NCBI GenBank assembly: GCA_900467685.1
Contig: UBQX01000028.1
Span: forward strand, 1 to 64,000
DNA length: 64,000 nt
Source: Hyphomicrobiales bacterium
GTDB lineage: Bacteria; Pseudomonadota; Alphaproteobacteria; Rhizobiales; Rhizobiaceae
Direction: 5' to 3'
Below the pieces are notes generated by a model. It made no database searches and was not told the origin of the DNA. It saw only the letters and a program-made list of their open reading frames with translations. Position numbers and translations under genes: made by a program. Every line of letters starts with the position of its first letter. The stretch's first letter is position 1. This document shows positions 48,414 to 63,200 of this stretch, one piece after another.

Positions 48414-50033
48414 TCAATTAGGCGACCGCGCCTGCTTTTCAAGTGAAATCCGACGTGTGATGCCGATCCTGTTCAGAAATTCCGCATCATGGCTGACGGC
48501 GACGAAGGCGCCGCGATAGGCGTTCAACGCATCCTCCACTGCCTCGACCGATTCGATGTCGAGATGGTTGACCGGTTCGTCCAATAGCAGGAGGCCGGCG
48601 GGGTCTTCGCCGCCGATGGCGCCGGCGAGTGCGGCCCGCAGCCGCTCGCCGCCCGAAAGCGTTGCCGGCGTCAGCCGCGCGGCCTCGTTGCGGAAGTGGA
48701 AGCGGGCCAGCGCCGCATAGGCCGCATTGTCGGTCGCGCCGGGATTGAGGCGGCGGAAATTGTCGACGAGGCTCATGCCGAAATCGAGGATTGCCGCCGA
48801 CTGGTCGAGATAGGCGAGCCGAACGGGGCAGCGGATGAGGCCCGAGGCGGGTGTGAGCTGCCCGGCGATGAGGCGCAGGAGCGTCGTCTTGCCGGCGCCG
48901 TTCGGGCCTTCCAGCGCAAGGCGTTCCGCGCCGGTGACGGTGAGCGACAGGCCTTCGATGACCCGAGGATTTTGCGCCGGGCCGCCGGTCAGATTTTCTA
49001 TGGTGAGCACGATCTTGCCGGCCGGGAGTTCTGTGCCGCTCATATGAAAGTCGAGCTTGCGGGCGCGCTCCACCGCCTCCCTGGCGGAACTCAGCCGATC
49101 CTCAGCCTCTGCCTGCTGTCGCAGCGCCAGACGACCGAGCCCACCGGCTGAGCCTTCGGCGCGTTCCTTTGCGGCATCCAGCAGGATCTTTGGCTGACCT
49201 GCGCTGTCGCGCCCCTTCTTTCCGGAGGCATCGCGCTTTTCCTTGCGCTGGCGGGCGGCTTCGATGTCGCGGGCGGTGCGGTCGGCATGCTGGCGGGCGG
49301 AGGCGAGTTCGCTCATCGCGCGCTCGGTCGTACGGGTCTTTTCGGCCCGATAGAAGTTGTAATTGCCGCCGCAGACCGTGACGCCAAGCGTGGTGATTTC
49401 GACGATGCGATCCATGCGTTCCAGGAGTTCCGGGTCGTGGCTGACGATCAGGAGGCCGCCTTTGAAGCTCTCCACGATATCGGCGATGAAGGCGCGGCCG
49501 GCGCGGTCAAGATGATTGGTCGGCTCGTCCATAGCCAAGAAATCGGGCTTCTGGGCGAGGAGACCGGCAAGCCGGGCGCGCGTCTGTTCCCCACCGCTCA
49601 GTTGTTTGAAGGACTGATCGGGTTCGAGACCCGCGAGGCCGAGACGGGCAAGCGCTGCCTCCATCTCGCCCTCGATGGTCCAGTCGATGACCTCCAGTTC
49701 GTCGGGTGTTGCTTCACCGGACAGGCCGCGGCGGAAGAGGGCGAGTTTGTCGGCAAGGCCCATGGCTTCGGCGACGGTGGCATTGTCGGCAATGTCCGGC
49801 CATTGGCGCAGATAGCCGACCGCACCGCGCCGCTGGATGGTGCCTGAGGCTGGTTCGCGTGCGCCGGCGATCAGCTCAAGCAGCGTGGTCTTTCCCGTCC
49901 CGTTGCGGCCGACAAGGCCGGTGCGCTCTGGGCCAAAACTCAGGTCGAGATCGTGGAAAAGGCGGTTGCCGTCAGGCGTGGCGGCGGAGAGGCCGGTGAG
50001 CGTGATGGTCGGGGAGAAGGAGCGGGAGGACAT
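48414..50033 (-). CDS. ABC-F family ATPase (Uup-like)
   Basis: A 539-residue soluble protein with two ABC cassettes and no membrane domain. Cassette 1: GRNGTGKTTLLELIAG, signature LSGGEQTRARLAGLL, Walker B FLAMDEPTNHLD. A charged linker (about residues 235-330) follows. Cassette 2: GPNGAGKTTLLRLIAG, LSGGERLRAALAG, LLLDEPVNHLD. ABC-F proteins act on the ribosome E-site or give resistance to ribosome-targeting antibiotics; the role here is unknown. The start at 50033 has GAGG 6 bases upstream. Confidence 0.93.
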   Translation of the reverse strand: MSSRSFSPTITLTGLSAATPDGNRLFHDLDLSFGPERTGLVGRNGTGKTTLLELIAGAREPASGTIQRRGAVGYLRQWPDIADNATVAEAMGLADKLALFRRGLSGEATPDELEVIDWTIEGEMEAALARLGLAGLEPDQSFKQLSGGEQTRARLAGLLAQKPDFLAMDEPTNHLDRAGRAFIADIVESFKGGLLIVSHDPELLERMDRIVEITTLGVTVCGGNYNFYRAEKTRTTERAMSELASARQHADRTARDIEAARQRKEKRDASGKKGRDSAGQPKILLDAAKERAEGSAGGLGRLALRQQAEAEDRLSSAREAVERARKLDFHMSGTELPAGKIVLTIENLTGGPAQNPRVIEGLSLTVTGAERLALEGPNGAGKTTLLRLIAGQLTPASGLIRCPVRLAYLDQSAAILDFGMSLVDNFRRLNPGATDNAAYAALARFHFRNEAARLTPATLSGGERLRAALAGAIGGEDPAGLLLLDEPVNHLDIESVEAVEDALNAYRGAFVAVSHDAEFLNRIGITRRISLEKQARSPN

Positions 50034-50179
50034 GGTGAACCTCGGACACGGATGCAAAGACGGGCGAAAGCGGGGTCTTCGGGTTCGTGTTCATCGGTTC
50101 GGCTCCTTTATGCGATGGCGCTAAGATAGGCGGGCGCGTGGGGGGAGGCAAGGGGTGGCTTGCTCAGGTGGGTGCCGCA

Positions 50180-50231
50180 GCCCCTCATCTGTCCTTCGGA
50201 CATCTTCGCCCCGAGGGGAGAAGAGGGAGGT
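50180..50231 (-). repeat. Palindromic element (CCCCTCATC family) abutting nadD
   Basis: CCCCTCATC, a TGTCC-TTC-GGACA hairpin, CGCCCCGAGGGGAG, then AAGAGGGAGGTT. It shares this layout and ending with the element inside ftsY at 19231-19284. It begins immediately after the nadD stop codon on the minus strand. Confidence 0.75.
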
Positions 50232-50819
50232 TCACTTGCCGTTCTGCGCCCGGATCAATGTCGAACTCAGCGTCGATCTTGGCCCGTGGATAAATGTCCA
50301 GGCGGGGGCCTTGCGGAAGGGCAGCGCGCGGGCTTCGGACTCGTCCACGCGGGCGTAGTCGAAGGTCTTGGCCATCTTGGAGGAGAGATAGGCCAGCGTC
50401 GAGCCAGGGCGGTCGATGACGGCGATGGGGTAGGTGGCGGCGATGTCCTGCCATTTTTGCCAGCGGTGGAAGTTTTTCAGATTGTCCGCGCCCATGATCC
50501 AGACGAAATGGCAGTCCGGGTTGCGCGCCTTCACTGCCGCCAGCGTTTCGGCGGTATAGCTGTTGTTCATGCGCTTCTCGAAGGCCGTGACCTGGATACG
50601 CGGGTCGGTCGCCATCACTTCGCAAGCCGCGATGCGCTCGGCAAGGGGCGCGAGGCCGTTGTGGCTTTTAAGCGGGTTGCCGGGCGTGACCATCCACCAG
50701 AGACGGTCAAGGCCAAGGCGCTTGAGCGCGATTTCGGCGACGAGCTTATGGCCTTCATGCGGCGGATTGAACGACCCGCCGAACAAGCCGATGACCATGC
50801 CGCGCTCGGTGTGCGGCAT
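50232..50819 (-). CDS. nadD: Nicotinate-nucleotide adenylyltransferase
   Basis: Adenylates nicotinate mononucleotide to deamido-NAD, the step after PncB. The 195 residues contain the nucleotidyltransferase motif GLFGGSFNPPHEGHKLVA, VWIMGADNLKNFHRW, and the terminal STLIRAQ in place of the usual SSTLIR-R. The ATG at 50819 (MPHTERGMVIGLFGG) is taken over a GTG at 50858. It lies 42 bases after proA; the run obg-proB-proA-nadD-(ABC-F)-rsfS-rlmH is common in rhizobia apart from the ABC-F gene, as far as can be recalled. Confidence 0.94.
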   Translation of the reverse strand: MPHTERGMVIGLFGGSFNPPHEGHKLVAEIALKRLGLDRLWWMVTPGNPLKSHNGLAPLAERIAACEVMATDPRIQVTAFEKRMNNSYTAETLAAVKARNPDCHFVWIMGADNLKNFHRWQKWQDIAATYPIAVIDRPGSTLAYLSSKMAKTFDYARVDESEARALPFRKAPAWTFIHGPRSTLSSTLIRAQNGK

Positions 50820-50861
50820 GGTGAGATAGCGGTCCGCGAGTGCCCCCTCCGTCCCCACGCG

Positions 50862-52148
50862 TCAGCCGGGCCTTACCTGGCCGTTGCCGCGCACCCGGTA
50901 TTTGAACGAGGTGAGCTGCTCGACGCCGACGGGGCCGCGGGCATGCATCTTGCCGGTGGCGATGCCGATTTCCGCGCCCATGCCGAATTCGCCGCCATCG
51001 GCAAACTGCGTCGAGGCGTTGTGGAGAAGGATGGCGCTGTCGATCTCGTTGAAGAAGCGCTCGACGGCGCTCGCATCTTCCGCGACGATCGCCTCGGTGT
51101 GGTTCGAGGAATAGCGGGCGATGTGATCGATCGCGCCGCCGATGCCGTCCACGAGCGTGACCGAAATGATCGCATCGAGATATTCGGTCGACCAGTCTTC
51201 TTCCGTGGCCGGCTTGAGGTTCGGCACGAGCGCCATCACCTCTTCAGAGGCGCGGATTTCGCAGCCCTTGGCGGCCAGAGCCTCAAGGATCGGCTTCAGA
51301 TGCGTCGCGGCGCAGGCGCGGTCCACGAGCAGCGTTTCGGCAGAGCCGCAGATGCCGGTGCGGCGCATCTTGGCGTTGACGGCAATCTCCACCGCCATGT
51401 CGAGCTTGGCCGACTTGTCGATATAGAGATGGCAGATGCCTTCCAGATGCGCGAAGACCGGCACGCGGGCCTCCGTTTGGACGCGCGCGACGAGGCTCTT
51501 GCCGCCGCGCGGCACGATGACGTCGAGATTGCCGTTGAGGCCCGCCAGCATCGCGCCGACGGCGGCGCGGTCGGTGGTGGGGACCATCTGGATCGCGGCT
51601 TCCGGCAGGCCCGCATCCTTCAGCCCGCGCACGAGGCAGGCATGGATGGCTTGCGATGAGTTGATCGAGTCCGATCCGCCGCGCAGGATCACCGCATTGC
51701 CGGCGGCGAGGCAAAGCGCACCGGCATCGGCTGTCACATTCGGGCGGCTTTCGTAGATCACGCCGATGACGCCCAGCGGCGTACGGACGCGCTCGATATG
51801 GAGACCGTTCGGACGGTCCCATTCGGCGATGACTTCGCCGACGGGATCCTTGAGGTCGGCAATCGCGCGGATGCCGTTCGCCATGTCGCGGATGCGGGTT
51901 TCGGTCAGCGTCAGGCGATCAATGAAGGACGCGGCCATGCCGGCTTCGCGGGCATTTTCGAGATCGAGCGCATTGGCCGCGAGGATCTTGTCCATGTCGG
52001 CGATAATATAGGAGGCCATGGCGGTCAGCGCCGCGTGCTTGCGCTCGGCAGACGCGATGCTCAACGGTCGGGCGGCGGCGCGGGCTTTTTGCCCGATTTC
52101 GAGCATCAGCGTCTCGACTGCGGCCTTGTCCGTGGTTCCGTCCAACAT
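50862..52148 (-). CDS. proA: Gamma-glutamyl phosphate reductase
   Basis: NADPH-dependent reduction of gamma-glutamyl phosphate, the second step of proline synthesis. The 428 residues match the family, with the catalytic Cys in [17 protein letters not shown], the [20 protein letters not shown] block, and [12 protein letters not shown]. It lies 30 bases behind proB, which feeds it directly. Confidence 0.97.
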   Translation of the reverse strand: MLDGTTDKAAVETLMLEIGQKARAAARPLSIASAERKHAALTAMASYIIADMDKILAANALDLENAREAGMAASFIDRLTLTETRIRDMANGIRAIADLKDPVGEVIAEWDRPNGLHIERVRTPLGVIGVIYESRPNVTADAGALCLAAGNAVILRGGSDSINSSQAIHACLVRGLKDAGLPEAAIQMVPTTDRAAVGAMLAGLNGNLDVIVPRGGKSLVARVQTEARVPVFAHLEGICHLYIDKSAKLDMAVEIAVNAKMRRTGICGSAETLLVDRACAATHLKPILEALAAKGCEIRASEEVMALVPNLKPATEEDWSTEYLDAIISVTLVDGIGGAIDHIARYSSNHTEAIVAEDASAVERFFNEIDSAILLHNASTQFADGGEFGMGAEIGIATGKMHARGPVGVEQLTSFKYRVRGNGQVRPG

Positions 52149-52178
52149 CGTCTCATCCTTTCGCTTGAAGATGTCGTC

Positions 52179-53318
52179 TCAAGCCTTTTCCCGCGCTGCG
52201 GTCATCACGAGATCGTCGCGATGGACCATGGCAGAGCGGCCTGCATAGCCGAGAATCTCGGCGATTTCACTGCTTTTCTTGCCGAGGATCTGGCGCGCCT
52301 CGTCCGCGTCATAGGCGGAAAGGCCACGCGCGATCTCGGTTCCGGACATGGTGACGATGGCCACCGTGTCGCCACGGCTGAAATCGCCCTCCAGCGCCTT
52401 CACGCCCGCCGGCAGAAGGCTCTTGCCGGAGAAGAGCGCCTTTTCGGCACCCTCGTCCACCCGAATCCTGCCGGCCGGTTGCAGCTTGCCGGCAATCCAG
52501 GTCTTGCGCGCCGTGGACGGGTTGCCCGAGGCGGTGAACCAGGAATGGCGTCCGCCTGCCTCAATGAGGGCGAGTGGATGGTCGGGCTTGCCGCTGGCGA
52601 TGATCATGGCGCAGCCGGCAGAGGTTGCGATCTTGCCGGCGTCGATCTTGGTGCGCATGCCGCCGCGCGACAGTTCCGAGGCCGGACCGCCGGCCATGGC
52701 GTCGATCTCGGGCGTGATCGCGGGGATTTCCTCGATCAGCTTTGCGTCCGGGTCGAGATGCGGGGGCGCGGTATAGAGACCGTCGATATCGGAGAGAAGC
52801 ACGAGCAGGTCCGCACCCACCATGGTGGCGACGCGGGCCGCGAGCCGGTCATTGTCGCCATAGCGGATTTCCGTCGTGGCGACCGTGTCGTTCTCGTTGA
52901 TGATCGGCACCGCGCCGAGCTTCAAGAGCTGGTTCATCGTCTCGCGGCCGTTGAGATAGCGGCGGCGCTCTTCCGTGTCGCCCAGCGTCAGCAGGATCTG
53001 GCCGGCGACGATGGAATGGAAAGAGAGACTTTCGGTCCAGGCGCGGGCGAGCGCAATCTGTCCAACGGCAGCGGCAGCCTGGCTTTCCTCGAGCTTCAGA
53101 ATGCCCGACGGCAGGTCGAGCACGGTGCGGCCCATGGCAATCGCGCCGGAGGAGACGACGAGGACTTCGACGCCCGCCTTGCGAAGCTGCGCGATATCTT
53201 CGCATACCGCATCGAGCCACGCTTTTTTAAGTCCTGACTTACGATCGACCAGCAGCGCCGAGCCGATCTTGATGACGATGCGTTTGCAGCCGGAGGGTTT
53301 CTTGCGCTTTACGGGCAT
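52179..53318 (-). CDS. proB: Glutamate 5-kinase
   Basis: Phosphorylates glutamate in the first, proline-inhibited step of proline synthesis. The 379 residues contain the amino-acid kinase domain ([72 protein letters not shown]) and a C-terminal PUA domain (about residues 285-370). It starts 7 bases after the obg stop, so obg-proB-proA look like one transcript. Confidence 0.97.
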   Translation of the reverse strand: MPVKRKKPSGCKRIVIKIGSALLVDRKSGLKKAWLDAVCEDIAQLRKAGVEVLVVSSGAIAMGRTVLDLPSGILKLEESQAAAAVGQIALARAWTESLSFHSIVAGQILLTLGDTEERRRYLNGRETMNQLLKLGAVPIINENDTVATTEIRYGDNDRLAARVATMVGADLLVLLSDIDGLYTAPPHLDPDAKLIEEIPAITPEIDAMAGGPASELSRGGMRTKIDAGKIATSAGCAMIIASGKPDHPLALIEAGGRHSWFTASGNPSTARKTWIAGKLQPAGRIRVDEGAEKALFSGKSLLPAGVKALEGDFSRGDTVAIVTMSGTEIARGLSAYDADEARQILGKKSSEIAEILGYAGRSAMVHRDDLVMTAAREKA

Positions 53319-53325
53319 AGGTCAC

Positions 53326-56451
<3,126 letters not shown>

Positions 56452-56469
56452 TTATTCGGAGTAGTGCCG

Positions 56470-57474
56470 ATGCTGCGTTTCATTCTTGGCCGGCTTGCGA
56501 TCCTCATCCCGACTTTCATCGGGGTGGCGCTGATCGCGTTTTCGTTTATTCGCCTGCTTCCCGGCGACCCTGTCATGCTCATGTCTGGCGAACGGGTGAT
56601 GTCGGAAGAGCGGCATGCCCAGATCATGCATGATCTCGGCTATGACAAACCCATCGCAGTGCAGTTCGTCGACTATCTTGGCAAGATCGCCCATGGCGAC
56701 CTTGGCCGTTCCGTCGTGACGAAGAAGCCTGTGCTGGACGATTTCAAGGCGCTGTTTCCGGCGACGCTGGAACTCTCCATCTGTGCCATCATCGTGGCCG
56801 TGCTCCTCGGTATCCCGGCTGGCGTGATCGCGGCGGTGAAGCGCGGGTCGTGGCTCGACCAGACGCTCATGGGGGCAGCCCTTGTCGGCTATTCCATGCC
56901 GATCTTCTGGTGGGGCTTGCTGCTGATCATCTTCTTCTCCGGCTTTCTCGGCTGGACGCCCGTATCGGGCCGCATCTCGCTCATGTATTTCTTCCCGGCC
57001 AAGACCGGCTTCATGCTGATCGACAGTCTGCTCTCCGGACAGAAGGGGGCGTTTTCCTCGGCCGTCAGCCACCTGATCCTGCCAACGGTGGTTCTGGCGA
57101 CGATCCCGCTTGCCGTCATTGCGCGGCAGACGCGCTCGGCCATGCTGGAGGTTCTCGGCGAGGATTATGTGCGCACGGCGCGCTCCAAGGGCCTTTCGCC
57201 CTTCCGCGTCGTCGGTTTCCACGCGCTTCGCAACGCGCTGATCCCGGTGGTTACCACGATCGGCCTGCAGGTCGGCGTGCTGCTGGCCGGGGCGATCCTG
57301 ACCGAAACGATCTTCTCCTGGCCGGGCATCGGCAAGTGGATGGTCGATGCGGTGTTCAAGCGCGACTATCCGGTGGTGCAGGGCGGGCTTTTGCTGATCG
57401 CCGGTATCATCATGATCGTCAACCTCATCGTTGACATCACCTACGGGTTCATCAACCCGCGTATCCGGCGTTAG
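56470..57474 (+). CDS. dppB: Dipeptide ABC transporter permease DppB
   Basis: Inner-membrane permease with six helices, 334 residues. The start MLRFILGRLAILIPTFIGVA is typical, and the EAA-type loop is VLGEDYVRTARSKGLSPFRV followed by VGFHALRNALIPV. GGAG lies 9 bases before the ATG at 56470. A longer reading from 56377 would translate the RIME1-like element and is rejected. dppC follows after 11 bases. Confidence 0.95.
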   Translation: MLRFILGRLAILIPTFIGVALIAFSFIRLLPGDPVMLMSGERVMSEERHAQIMHDLGYDKPIAVQFVDYLGKIAHGDLGRSVVTKKPVLDDFKALFPATLELSICAIIVAVLLGIPAGVIAAVKRGSWLDQTLMGAALVGYSMPIFWWGLLLIIFFSGFLGWTPVSGRISLMYFFPAKTGFMLIDSLLSGQKGAFSSAVSHLILPTVVLATIPLAVIARQTRSAMLEVLGEDYVRTARSKGLSPFRVVGFHALRNALIPVVTTIGLQVGVLLAGAILTETIFSWPGIGKWMVDAVFKRDYPVVQGGLLLIAGIIMIVNLIVDITYGFINPRIRR

Positions 57475-57485
57475 GAGGCAAGGCC

Positions 57486-58379
57486 ATGGCTGAAGCAACA
57501 AACAACGCCGTCAAGCCGCAGTCTGCGCTCGGCGAATTCTGGTATTATTTCACGCGCTCCAAGGGTGCGGTGATCGGCCTTGCGGTCTTCGTGATCGTCG
57601 TCCTGATGGCGATCTTCGCGCCGCTGATCGCACCGCATCTGCCGAACGAGCAGGATCGCACGCTGCTCCTGCTGCCGCCGTCGTGGATGCAGGGTGGGAA
57701 CGCATCCTACCTTCTCGGCACCGATCCTGTCGGCCGCGATATCTTCTCGCGTCTGGTCTATGGCGCGCGCTTCTCGCTGTTCATCGGCGTCGTCGTCGTC
57801 TCGCTTTCGGTGGTGCTCGGCGTGGTCATCGGCCTCGTCGCCGGCTTTGCCGGCGGCAAGACCGACATCGTGATCATGCGCGTCATGGACATCATTCTCG
57901 CCTTTCCGTCGCTTCTGCTGGCACTGGTGCTGGTGGCGATCCTGGGGCCGAGCCTCATGAATGCGATGATGGCGATTGCGCTCGTCAACCTGCCGCATTT
58001 CGTGCGGCTGACGCGCGCTTCGGTGATGACGGAAAAGACGAAGGACTACGTCGTCGGCTCTCGCGTTGCCGGCGCACGCTGGCCGCGACTGATGTTCATC
58101 ACCATCCTGCCGAACTGTCTGGCGCCACTGATCGTGCAGGCGACGCTTGCCTTCTCGGCTGCAATCCTGGAGGCCGCAGCGCTCGGCTTTCTCGGCATGG
58201 GCGCGCAGCCGCCGACGCCTGAGTGGGGGACGATGCTGGCGGAAGCCCGCGAGTTCATCAGCCGCGCCTGGTGGGTCGTCACCTTTCCGGGTCTCGCGAT
58301 CCTGATCACGGTGCTCGCGATCAACCTCATGGGGGATGGCCTGCGCGATGCGCTCGATCCCAAGCTGAAGAGGTCGTGA
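57486..58379 (+). CDS. dppC: Dipeptide ABC transporter permease DppC
   Basis: Second permease of the importer, 297 residues. The N-terminal SALGEFWYYFTRSKGAVIGL helix, the LGTDPVGRDIFSRLVYGARF signature of OppC/DppC proteins, and the EAA loop (MTEKTKDYVVGSRVAGARWP then RLMFITILPNCLAP) are clear, followed by FLGMGAQPPTPEWGTML. The ribosome-binding site is AGGAGG. dppD begins one base after the stop. Confidence 0.95.
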   Translation: MAEATNNAVKPQSALGEFWYYFTRSKGAVIGLAVFVIVVLMAIFAPLIAPHLPNEQDRTLLLLPPSWMQGGNASYLLGTDPVGRDIFSRLVYGARFSLFIGVVVVSLSVVLGVVIGLVAGFAGGKTDIVIMRVMDIILAFPSLLLALVLVAILGPSLMNAMMAIALVNLPHFVRLTRASVMTEKTKDYVVGSRVAGARWPRLMFITILPNCLAPLIVQATLAFSAAILEAAALGFLGMGAQPPTPEWGTMLAEAREFISRAWWVVTFPGLAILITVLAINLMGDGLRDALDPKLKRS

Positions 58380-58380
58380 T

Positions 58381-59366
58381 ATGGCGCTTCTCGAGATTTC
58401 AAACCTCACGGTGGAATTCCAGACGGCAAGCGGTGTGTTCCGCGCGGTCGATGGCGTTTCGCTGACCTGTGACAAGGGCGAGATCCTGGCGATTGTCGGC
58501 GAATCCGGCTCGGGCAAGTCGGTGGCGATGCTGGCCGTCATGGGGCTTCTCCCCTGGACGGCGAAGATCACCGCCGACCGCATGGCCTTCGACGGCAAGG
58601 ACCTGGCAAAGATGAGCGCTCGCGAGCGCCGCAAGATCATCGGCAAAGACATGGCGATGATCTTCCAGGAGCCGATGTCGAGCCTCAATCCGTGCTTCAC
58701 CGTCGGCTATCAGCTCGGCGAGACGCTCAGGCTCCACATGGGTCTCAACCGGGCCGAACGGCGGGCGCGTTCGATCGAGCTTCTTCAGCTCGTCGGCATT
58801 CCCGCGCCCGAAGACCGGCTGTCGAACTTCCCGCACCAGATGTCGGGCGGCATGAGCCAGCGCGTGATGATCGCCATGGCGCTGGCCTGCAATCCGAAGC
58901 TGCTGATTGCCGACGAGCCGACGACGGCGCTCGACGTGACGATCCAGGCGCAGATCCTCGAACTGCTGGTCCGCCTGCAGCGCGATAAGGGCATGGCGCT
59001 GGTGCTGATCACCCATGACATGGGCGTGGTGGCCGAAACCGCCGAGCGCGTTCAGGTGCAATATGCGGGGCAGAAGGTAGAAGAGCAGCCGGTGAAGGCG
59101 CTGTTTGCCGATCCGCATCATCCCTATACCGCTGGTCTCCTGGCCTCGCTGCCGGAGCGTGCGGTCGAAGGTGCGCGCCTGCCGTCGATCCCCGGCGTCG
59201 TGCCGGGCCAGTTCGACCGGCCGCCGGGCTGTCTCTTCGCGCCGCGCTGCAGCTTTGCCGATGCGGCCTGTCTGACGAAACCGCCGCGGCAGGGCCCGGC
59301 ATTGGGCAATGCGCTCTGCTTCTATCCGCTGGTCGGCGGCGAGCCGCAACGTCTGGGAGGTGCGGC

Positions 59367-59370
<4 letters not shown>
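58381..59370 (+). CDS. dppD: Dipeptide ABC transporter ATPase DppD
   Basis: First ATPase of the importer, 329 residues. Walker [18 protein letters not shown]-loop [14 protein letters not shown], signature [12 protein letters not shown], Walker [17 protein letters not shown] and H-loop [11 protein letters not shown]. The C-terminal oligopeptide-transporter extension has the Fe-S type cysteine pattern [10 protein letters not shown]...C. The stop overlaps the dppF start (ATGA). Confidence 0.95.
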
Positions 59371-60320
<950 letters not shown>

Positions 60321-60356
60321 GGGGTGAGGGCGGGTGTCACACCCTCCTGACCTTGC

Positions 60357-62210
<1,854 letters not shown>

Positions 62211-62439
62211 TCACCCACGCCGCGCGGCATTGCGACGAGGACATGCGAAAAAACTAAGGGCATGCAACTTTTCAAATCGCGCTTTTGGTGCACCCCGAAT
62301 GTGGTGCAATGAAGGTCGGTCGCGACTGCCGGATTGTTGTCATTCAGCGCCGGTTCGATGAGTCGAACAAGACCGGATGCGTCATACGGGCTTCAGGAAT
62401 TTTGATGGGTGGGGGCGGGCACGACCGAACGGGCGCGTC

Positions 62440-62868
62440 TCATTCCCGCGTTGTCAGTTTCACCATATCCCTTTCGACCATGGCGATGACTTTGCCCATC
62501 ACCATCTCGAAAAATGCCTTCGGAAGAAGGCCGTAATGCAGTCTTGAGGGATCGGAGGGCAAAGGCCGCAAGTGTGAGCCCGGCCAGACAAATCGGTTGG
62601 TTTCTCCGAGCCTTATGTAATTTCCGCCATCATCCAGTCCGCACTGCCGACAGGTTTCGACAGGGATCTCGATAGAAAGATGCTCTTCACCGGGCTCGGG
62701 CGGCGTATGCGTTATGGGGATCAGCGTTACTTTCCCGGTCTTTCGGGAGGATATGATGATGGCGCAAGGCCGGTCCTTCTCGCCTTCCGAAAAGCCCGCA
62801 ATCGCATCCGTGCGCCAAAGGTAATTGTAGCGGACAATGAGACCAGGAACGGGCTCCGGCAGGATCAC
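62440..62868 (-). CDS. PemK/MazF-like toxin
   Basis: A 142-residue protein resembling the PemK-like growth inhibitor group: MILPEPVPGLIVRYNYLWRT, KDRPCAIIISSRKTGKVTLI then PITHTPP, and NRFVWPGSHLRPLP. PemK/MazF proteins are mRNA interferases. The gene overlaps a small upstream antitoxin-like gene by 4 bases (ATGA), which supports a toxin-antitoxin pair. The RNase activity is inferred from family only. Confidence 0.8.
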   Translation of the reverse strand: MILPEPVPGLIVRYNYLWRTDAIAGFSEGEKDRPCAIIISSRKTGKVTLIPITHTPPEPGEEHLSIEIPVETCRQCGLDDGGNYIRLGETNRFVWPGSHLRPLPSDPSRLHYGLLPKAFFEMVMGKVIAMVERDMVKLTTRE

Positions 62869-63119
62869 TCAGACACCACGCCCCATCGAGAGGTCTTGAG
62901 TTCAGACAGCATCTCGTCATCGAACTCGCCGAGAAGCACGACCTCGCGCTCCTGGCTCATGAGGCGGCGATAATTCTCCAGTTCCTTGGGGCTGAGATAG
63001 CCGCCGACCACGCGGTCATGCGACGTGATCTCGATTATGCCGACCGAATGGGCTTCGTCCTGATAGTGCGCGAAGCTGCGCGAAAACTTCGTCGCCGGAA
63101 CACGCAAAGCGTCTGCCAT
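62865..63119 (-). CDS. Phd-like antitoxin
   Basis: An 84-residue protein with the Phd/YefM DNA-binding layout: PATKFSRSFAHYQDEAHSVG, IIEITSHDRVVGGYLSPKEL, ENYRRL. The acidic C-terminal part (LLGEFDDEMLSELKTS) would neutralise the toxin. AAGGAG lies 6 bases before the ATG. It is transcribed with the PemK-like toxin and preceded by an 8-bp inverted repeat, a likely self-regulation site. Mixing a Phd-type antitoxin with a PemK-type toxin is known among modular toxin-antitoxin pairs. Confidence 0.8.
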   Translation of the reverse strand: MADALRVPATKFSRSFAHYQDEAHSVGIIEITSHDRVVGGYLSPKELENYRRLMSQEREVVLLGEFDDEMLSELKTSRWGVVSE

Positions 63120-63137
63120 GGCAATCTCCTTGTTATG

Positions 63138-63169
63138 CGTAAAATGCGTATTTTACGAATTTTTGTCAA
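63138..63169 (-). promoter_or_regulatory. Candidate promoter and operator of the Phd/PemK pair
   Basis: On the minus strand a perfect TTGACA (63169-63164) is followed by the inverted repeat CGTAAAAT-ACGC-ATTTTACG (63157-63138), which overlaps the expected -10 position. The start codon is 18 bases further on. This is the usual arrangement for self-repression by the antitoxin. Confidence 0.6.
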
Positions 63170-63200
63170 GGATCTCGATGGATGGACATCCGCGCGTCGT

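Noticed and set aside
62211..62439. tRNA-like GGTTCGATGAGTCGAAC stretch
   Set aside because: A simple TTCGA/TCGAA hairpin with no acceptor, D or anticodon arms around it.
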